DNA from: Micromonospora haikouensis
Lineage (GTDB): Bacteria > Actinomycetota > Actinomycetes > Mycobacteriales > Micromonosporaceae
Assembly (NCBI RefSeq): GCF_900091595.1
Contig: NZ_FMCW01000017.1
Coordinates: 1-64,000, forward strand
Length of the DNA stretch: 64,000 nucleotides
Direction of reading: 5' to 3'
Positions 59,754 to 64,000 of this stretch are shown piece after piece; within the stretch, counting starts at the first letter, position 1; each line of letters starts with the position of its first letter. Made by a program: the position numbers and the translations under genes. The notes beneath the pieces are model-generated. The model worked only from the letters and a program-made list of their open reading frames with translations. It was not told where the DNA came from and ran no database searches.

Positions 59754-60542
59754 CTACGGCTGGTCGGTGGTGCCCTCGTCGTCGCCGTCGCCACCGGTCG
59801 AGCCGCCCGGCACGCCCGAACTGTTGTTGCCGTAGTCCTTGAACATGCCGATCTTGGACCAGGTGTCCCGCATGGCGTTGTCGAACCTGGCGGCGGTCAG
59901 CTTGTTGAGGTCCTCGGCGCTCTCGTATTCCCGCAGCATGGCGCGCAGGTTCCTGGCGAGGCCGACGAGTGCCTGGTCGACCGCGTTGAGGAAGCCGATG
60001 GTGTCGCCCTTGAGGCCGTAGTTGGTGGTGGAGCCGCTGGGTCCGGTGATCACCTCCCGCAGGGCGACGGCGTGACCGAAGGTGCCCGGTTTGATGTCCA
60101 GCACCGACAGTTTCCGCACCGCCTGGGTGAGTGACCCGTCCTCGGTGATGCTCTCGATCTGTCGGCAGAAGTATTCGATGGCCGCCGAACTGATGACGAC
60201 CTCGCCCCGGTCGCCCGACCTTCCGTACACGCCCGTCGGCGGCTCGAAGTCGATGGGCGGCTTGTCCGTGTAGTGGCGCTCCGGGTCGTAGTCGCCGGGG
60301 TCGGGGGCCGGATTCTCGACGAGCTTCTCCCACTTGTCCTGCGGGAGGATGTGGTCCCGGTAGTAGATCCAGATGTTGGTCTCGTACTGGGTGTACTCGT
60401 TGTCCATGAAGTTGTCTGCGGCGTCCTCCCGCATACGCACCACGGTGTCGAACGCCCAGCCAGGATAGTGATCGCCGTCGAAGCGGTCGAGCAGCCTCAG
60501 GCTCTTGATGGCTTCGTCGTTCGGCGTGCTGTAGTCGACCAT
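59754..60542 (-). CDS. Uncharacterised type VII locus protein with WXG-like helical end
   Basis: A 262-aa protein without signal or membrane segment. The N-terminal half is rich in Tyr/Asp/Trp (FDGDHYPGWAFDTVVRM, ETNIWIYYRDHILP). The C-terminal half has a helical pair (FLNAVDQALVGLARNLRAMLREYE and following, cut short) like ESX substrates, ending in a Gly/Asp-rich disordered tail. ATG 60542 has GGAGG 4 bases upstream. It lies between the WXG100 pair and the PPE-like gene, so it is probably a co-secreted partner. No family was recognised. Confidence 0.62.
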   Translation of the reverse strand: MVDYSTPNDEAIKSLRLLDRFDGDHYPGWAFDTVVRMREDAADNFMDNEYTQYETNIWIYYRDHILPQDKWEKLVENPAPDPGDYDPERHYTDKPPIDFEPPTGVYGRSGDRGEVVISSAAIEYFCRQIESITEDGSLTQAVRKLSVLDIKPGTFGHAVALREVITGPSGSTTNYGLKGDTIGFLNAVDQALVGLARNLRAMLREYESAEDLNKLTAARFDNAMRDTWSKIGMFKDYGNNSSGVPGGSTGGDGDDEGTTDQP

Positions 60543-60626
60543 CTGACCTCCAGAACACGATGACCAGGAATGGCGCCGGCCGGGTGGGCGTCGAGGCCGC
60601 CGTCACGCGGCAGCCCCGACGCGCGG

Positions 60627-60929
60627 TCACCCGCCCCGGACGTCGTTCCAGATCTTCGCCGCGTTCTGTTCGGTGGTGCCGTAGTTGTCCGCGATGCTGA
60701 GCAGCGTCTGCCGCGCCGAATCCAGCGCGACCGTCATCTGGGCGGCCGCCGCGTTCCAGGCCGCCTTCGACACCTGGTACTGCTCCTGCGCCGCGCCGGT
60801 CCATTCGCCGAGCGTCCGCTCGACATTGCCCTCCATCTCGGCCAGCGCGGAGGTGATACGCCCGTTGATCCCGTTCATGTCGGTCAGCGTGGCGTCGGCC
60901 TGGGTGAAGCTGAAACGGTAGTTCGACAT
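60627..60929 (-). CDS. WXG100-family type VII secretion substrate (EsxB/EsxA-like)
   Basis: A 100-aa helical-hairpin protein with the W-T-G turn at EWTGAAQEQY in the middle, the standard WXG100 size and layout. It probably forms a heterodimer with the adjacent 106-aa protein (28-base gap) and is exported by EccC. The expected C-terminal YxxxD/E signal is seen only loosely (NYGTTEQ). Confidence 0.9.
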   Translation of the reverse strand: MSNYRFSFTQADATLTDMNGINGRITSALAEMEGNVERTLGEWTGAAQEQYQVSKAAWNAAAAQMTVALDSARQTLLSIADNYGTTEQNAAKIWNDVRGG

Positions 60930-60956
60930 CGGTCAGATCCTTTCTCGACGGTTCGG

Positions 60957-61277
60957 TCAGAAGCCCGGCAGCGCCTGCGCGAAGGACGCCGCCGTGGAGG
61001 ACGCCTCGTCCTCGGCGGCCGAGTAGGACCGGGTGTTGACACCCATGGTCTCCATGATGGTCAGCAGCTCGTTGATCACCTTCTGGAACGCGTTCTCCCA
61101 GGCGTCCATGGCCGCGTTGAACTGAGCCGACGCCTCCCCGGTCCAGGACGCCTGGAGCATTCCCATCTGGTCGTTGACGTTGCGCAGGTGAGTGGTGAAC
61201 TCCTCTGCCCGGCTGGCGAACTCCTGGGCCGCCTGCTGCATGCCCGGTTCGTTGGTCTGCACCACTGGCATCGTCAC
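60957..61277 (-). CDS. WXG100-family type VII secretion substrate, partner
   Basis: A 106-aa protein with the turn SWTGEASAQF between two amphipathic helices. RSYSAAEDEAS near the end contains Y-x-x-x-E, the general type VII export signal. GTG 61277 is preferred because GGAGGAG lies 7 bases upstream; the ATG two codons later is possible. It is the first gene of the nine-gene minus-strand secretion operon. Confidence 0.88.
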   Translation of the reverse strand: MTMPVVQTNEPGMQQAAQEFASRAEEFTTHLRNVNDQMGMLQASWTGEASAQFNAAMDAWENAFQKVINELLTIMETMGVNTRSYSAAEDEASSTAASFAQALPGF

Positions 61278-61550
61278 AGCGAATCTCCTCCGAACGGTCG
61301 TTCCGCGATGACACCGCGCGGTCGGCGATCCGGTTCCGCGGGCGTCGGCGACAGTTTTGCCAACCGACCTACCCGTCGGGAGGCTTCCGCCGACGGGACT
61401 GCCCGTTCGACGCCCCGGATTGCCTCCCGGTGCCCTGTCGGCACACTCGGGAAGATCCGCTGCCTGTTCCGCCCTGATCAGTCGTCGGCGCCTTGGCCAC
61501 GGCCGCCGCCGGTCCTGTACTGGGGGCCGCGTCCGGCGAAGGAGGAGCGC
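61278..61550. promoter_or_regulatory. Divergent promoter region of the type VII locus
   Basis: On the plus strand TTGGCC (61493-61498), 17 bases, TGTACT (61516-61521) is a fair promoter about 30 bases before the GTG at 61551. CCCGTCGG/CCGACGGG (61372-61379, 61390-61397) form an 8-bp inverted repeat midway. No good promoter for the minus-strand operon was recognised, although it must lie here. Confidence 0.45.
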
Positions 61551-61967
61551 GTGGAGTTCAGCGAGCGCATCGAAAGCCTGTTCCAGCGGTACCAGCAGCA
61601 ACGCGACGGCCTCGGCGCCCTGCGGCGACGGATGCGGTCGATCGCCGTCACCCGCACGTCGCCGCGGCGCGAGGTGTCCGTGACCGTGGGGCACAACGGC
61701 GTCGTCTCGGACATCTCCTTCCCCACCAACGCCTACCGCCGGCTCGCGCCGGCCGAGCTGCGCACCCTGCTCATGCAGACCATCGGGGAGGCGAGGGAGG
61801 AGGCCCAGTCACAGGCCGCGGCGGTCATCGCGCCCCTGCTGCCGGACGGGCTGAACGCCCGGGACCTGATCAGCGGCGACGTGGACACCGACACGCTGCT
61901 GCCGCCGCAGCCACGAATGGTCAACAGCGTCCGGCAGCAGCTGGGGCTGGGGCGGGTGTCGGGATGA
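61551..61967 (+). CDS. YbaB/EbfC-family protein, divergent type VII unit
   Basis: A 138-aa protein. The N-terminal helix (VEFSERIESLFQRYQQQRDG), a strand pair (EVSVTVGHNGVVSDISF) and a C-terminal helix with EAREEAQSQAAAVIAPLLP follow the YbaB layout, with a longer tail. GTG 61551 has GGAGGAG upstream. The stop overlaps the next start (ATGA). With the copy at 49848 the locus has one YbaB relative at each end. Confidence 0.72.
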   Translation: MEFSERIESLFQRYQQQRDGLGALRRRMRSIAVTRTSPRREVSVTVGHNGVVSDISFPTNAYRRLAPAELRTLLMQTIGEAREEAQSQAAAVIAPLLPDGLNARDLISGDVDTDTLLPPQPRMVNSVRQQLGLGRVSG

Positions 61968-62761
61968 GCGGCGACCTCTTCGTCGACCCGGAGGGCCTGG
62001 GCCGCCTCGGGGACCAGTACCGCGGCCGGGCGGACGCGTTCCGCCAGCTCCAGGCGTACATCGAGGCCCTGCGCCACACGTACGGGACCAGTTGGGGCAC
62101 CGACGACCTGGGCCAGCAGTTCGCCGAGAAGTTCGTCGCCGGGCTGCTCGCGCTGGAGAACATCGTCGGCGCGGCGGCCGACACGCTCGACTACACGGCC
62201 GACGGCCTGACCGTCTCCGGCACGACCTTCCGGGGCGCCGACGACGACGCGTACGGCGCCGGCCGCAAACTCGGGACCGTCTTCGGGAACCTCCGCCCGA
62301 ACTCCGGCACCAACCCCGCCACGGACAACCGCCGCTACGAGAAGCTACGGCCGGCGCTGCTGCGTACCGTGCCGGACCGACTGGAGCCGGAACGGCTGAG
62401 GCCGGGGCTGGTCCTCACCGTGCCGGCGGGCACGCTCAGCTCCTCGGTCCTCGCCCCGGCGCTGCCGCCGGACGCCGAGGTCATGGTCGGCGGCGTGCCG
62501 GTGGGCGACCACCAGCAGGTGGTGTACTTCCGGGAGGTCGCGCCGGGCACCGTGCGGGTGGACACCAACCACTACCGCGCGATCACCCCCCTGCCGCCCG
62601 GGACGGACGTGCGGCTGGGCGGCACGCCGTTCGAAGTGAAGGACGGCTACCAGCTGTTCCTGGTGGAACGCGCGCCGGCCGACGGTCCGCCCGCCGGGCC
62701 CACGTACGTCGACTACCACCCCGACGGCACGTCCGAGCCGTACGGCACGGCTCAGGGATAG
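61964..62761 (+). CDS. WXG-like N-terminal protein of the type VII locus
   Basis: A 265-aa protein. Residues 1-95 form an ESX-like helical domain (LFVDPEGLGRLGDQYRGRAD, then YGTSWGTDDLGQQFAEKF with a W-G turn). The rest is strand-rich (LTVPAGTLSSSVLAP, YQLFLVERAPADGP). ATG 61964 is coupled to the YbaB gene. It is probably a chaperone-like partner for the large protein that follows 6 bases later; the role is inferred from context only. Confidence 0.65.
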   Translation: MSGDLFVDPEGLGRLGDQYRGRADAFRQLQAYIEALRHTYGTSWGTDDLGQQFAEKFVAGLLALENIVGAAADTLDYTADGLTVSGTTFRGADDDAYGAGRKLGTVFGNLRPNSGTNPATDNRRYEKLRPALLRTVPDRLEPERLRPGLVLTVPAGTLSSSVLAPALPPDAEVMVGGVPVGDHQQVVYFREVAPGTVRVDTNHYRAITPLPPGTDVRLGGTPFEVKDGYQLFLVERAPADGPPAGPTYVDYHPDGTSEPYGTAQG

Positions 62762-62767
62762 CGCCCG

Positions 62768-64000
62768 ATGCCCGACCTGCACATCTCGACCGACCCGGAA
62801 TGGCAGTGGGTCTACGACGCCATCCTCTACGGCGTCGGCGAGGAGTACCCGGAGGCCGACCCGACCGCCCTGCGCCAGATGGGTGACGAGCTGCTCGCCT
62901 TCACCAACACCCTCAACGAGGAGGTGGCCGGGACCGCCGGCCTCGCGGGCAACATGCCCGCGCTCCTGAGCGGCGACGCGGCGCAGGCGTTCGAGCACTT
63001 CGCGCAGAGCCTCACCACGAACGTGCCGGTCGCCGGCGACATCTCCACCGCCCTCGGGCAGAGCGCCTACGACTTCGCCCTCGACGCGGAGCAGACGCAG
63101 TACAACATCGCCATCGCGATGTTCACCACGCTGTGGGACGTCTTCCTGGCCCTGTCCGGCGGAGCGAGCGCCTTCATGGTGCCGGCCCTGATCCGGACCG
63201 GCAGCGAGATCGTCAGCACCCTGATCGCGCAGTTGCGCAGCCGCATCCTGCAACGCATCGCCAACCTGACGTTCGACGCCATCGGCGAGGGTTTCGAGGA
63301 GCTGTGGCAGGGCCTGGCCGCCCAGGGCCTGCAGATGGCCGAGGGCAACCGGGACAAGATCGACGGCAACGACGTGCTGCTGGACTTCCTCGCCGGCATG
63401 CTGATCGGGGCGACGGCGAGCGGCGTGATGCAGGCCGGCGCGAAGTGGTTCCCCAAGGTCGGCACCCACCGGTACGGCCAGGAGATCTTCGCCGCAGCCG
63501 GCGAACTCCTCGGCGAGACCTTCCTCTGGGGGATCCTCGGCGGCGACTTCAACCCGGGTGCCACAGTGACCTCGTCCGTCATCACCGGCTTCACCCAGCA
63601 GTGGGCCGAGGACGTCGGCCAGCACGTCCGACCCGGGCCGCAGTCCGGGCCCGGCGGCCACGGCCAGGGCGGAGACGGCATCGGGGACCCGGCCGGCCTG
63701 GATGGCCCGAAGACCGACCGGTCCGGCCCCGGGCAGGACCCGTACGACTCCCCGGCAGAGAAGTCCGGTGCCGACGGGCCGGGCGGCGACCCGCCCCCGT
63801 ACGAGCAGCCGCCCTCGCACGACGACGTGACCGGGGGCCCGTTGCCGGTGACGGACGGTGGGGTGCCCGGCGGGCCGGAGCGCGAGCCCGGCGCGCAGCG
63901 CTCCGGCCCGCCGACGAACGTCGACGACGAGCCGGAGCCGCGCTCGACCACGGGCGGCTCGACGGACCCCACCGACCGCCGCGAACCCCCGCCCGTGACC
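62768..64000 (+). CDS. Large WXG-like, possibly polymorphic-toxin type protein (3' end outside window)
   Basis: The frame runs 411 codons to the window edge without a stop. Residues 1-100 are an ESX-type helical domain (DPEWQWVYDAILYGVGEEYP, MPALLSGDAAQAFEHFAQSL). Residues 100-270 are helical with hydrophobic patches (FTTLWDVFLALSGG, GMLIGATASGVMQAG), as in CpnT-like or WXG-carrier toxins. From 275 on it is Gly/Pro/Asp-rich and disordered. No catalytic domain is visible yet; a C-terminal toxin and immunity gene may lie beyond the window. ATG 62768 is 6 bases after the previous stop. Confidence 0.7.
   Translation, partial: MPDLHISTDPEWQWVYDAILYGVGEEYPEADPTALRQMGDELLAFTNTLNEEVAGTAGLAGNMPALLSGDAAQAFEHFAQSLTTNVPVAGDISTALGQSAYDFALDAEQTQYNIAIAMFTTLWDVFLALSGGASAFMVPALIRTGSEIVSTLIAQLRSRILQRIANLTFDAIGEGFEELWQGLAAQGLQMAEGNRDKIDGNDVLLDFLAGMLIGATASGVMQAGAKWFPKVGTHRYGQEIFAAAGELLGETFLWGILGGDFNPGATVTSSVITGFTQQWAEDVGQHVRPGPQSGPGGHGQGGDGIGDPAGLDGPKTDRSGPGQDPYDSPAEKSGADGPGGDPPPYEQPPSHDDVTGGPLPVTDGGVPGGPEREPGAQRSGPPTNVDDEPEPRSTTGGSTDPTDRREPPPVT

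Noticed and set aside
1..64000. tRNA, rRNA, insertion sequence, integrase, attachment site or replication origin
   Set aside because: None was recognised by reading both strands. Without a covariance search, a diverged small RNA cannot be excluded.

Overview
The window is very GC-rich DNA with GTG/TTG starts, strong GGAGG-type ribosome binding sites, many 4-base stop/start overlaps, an ESX-like type VII secretion locus and many secreted CBM2/CBM13 glycoside hydrolases. This combination points to a filamentous actinobacterium, most likely of the Micromonosporaceae (inferred from gene content; no rRNA, tRNA, CRISPR array, transposase or prophage gene was seen).

Layout. (1) 1-2093: the 3' end of an acyl-CoA dehydrogenase gene, a TetR regulator and a short-chain dehydrogenase. 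(2) 2244-14890: a five-gene minus-strand operon with a DUF4132-like protein, a giant 1656-aa protein, a MoxR AAA+ ATPase, a DUF5682/vWA fusion and a SWIM zinc-finger protein. It resembles the little-understood enterobacterial yehI-L-M-P-Q set. It carries a strong internal hairpin before MoxR and ends in a 14-bp terminator stem. (3) 14999-20703: a compact peptide-maturation and export cassette (graspetide-type ATP-grasp ligase, PpiC-related maturation protein, C39-peptidase ABC exporter) with a divergent LuxR regulator but no visible precursor peptide gene. (4) 20757-47417: a polysaccharide-degradation island. It holds GH54 arabinofuranosidase, a clan GH-A glycosidase, a GH63-like enzyme, a beta-helix protein, an enolase-superfamily dehydratase, a CUT1 sugar transporter without its ATPase, a GH59 galactocerebrosidase homologue, two CE1 esterases and a GH10 xylanase. 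Local LacI and GntR regulators have recognisable operator candidates. Lodged in or beside it are a short-chain dehydrogenase/TetR pair, a secreted endonuclease/phosphatase-fold protein, a DUF1801 protein and a PaaX regulator. (5) 47743-49830: a HelR-type RNA polymerase recycling ATPase. (6) 49848-64000: a type VII secretion locus with EccB, EccC, EccD, two WXG100 proteins, a Pro/Thr-rich PPE-like protein, two YbaB-family proteins, small accessory proteins and, divergently, the start of a large WXG-like, possibly toxin-type protein that runs off the window.

How the parts work together. The island reads as an arabinose/galactose-rich hemicellulose or arabinogalactan and xylan system. Secreted CBM-bearing enzymes cut and de-esterify the polymer, the ABC importer (probably energised by an MsiK-type ATPase encoded elsewhere) takes up fragments, and cytoplasmic enzymes (GH63-like, enolase-superfamily) finish them. 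A CGAAYCGRTTCG palindrome sits at both divergent promoters next to the LacI gene. A shared ACGTATGACG word sits at the transporter and GH59 promoters that flank the first GntR gene. Near-identical CBM2 and CBM13 coding segments in otherwise unrelated genes suggest recent domain copying or gene conversion.
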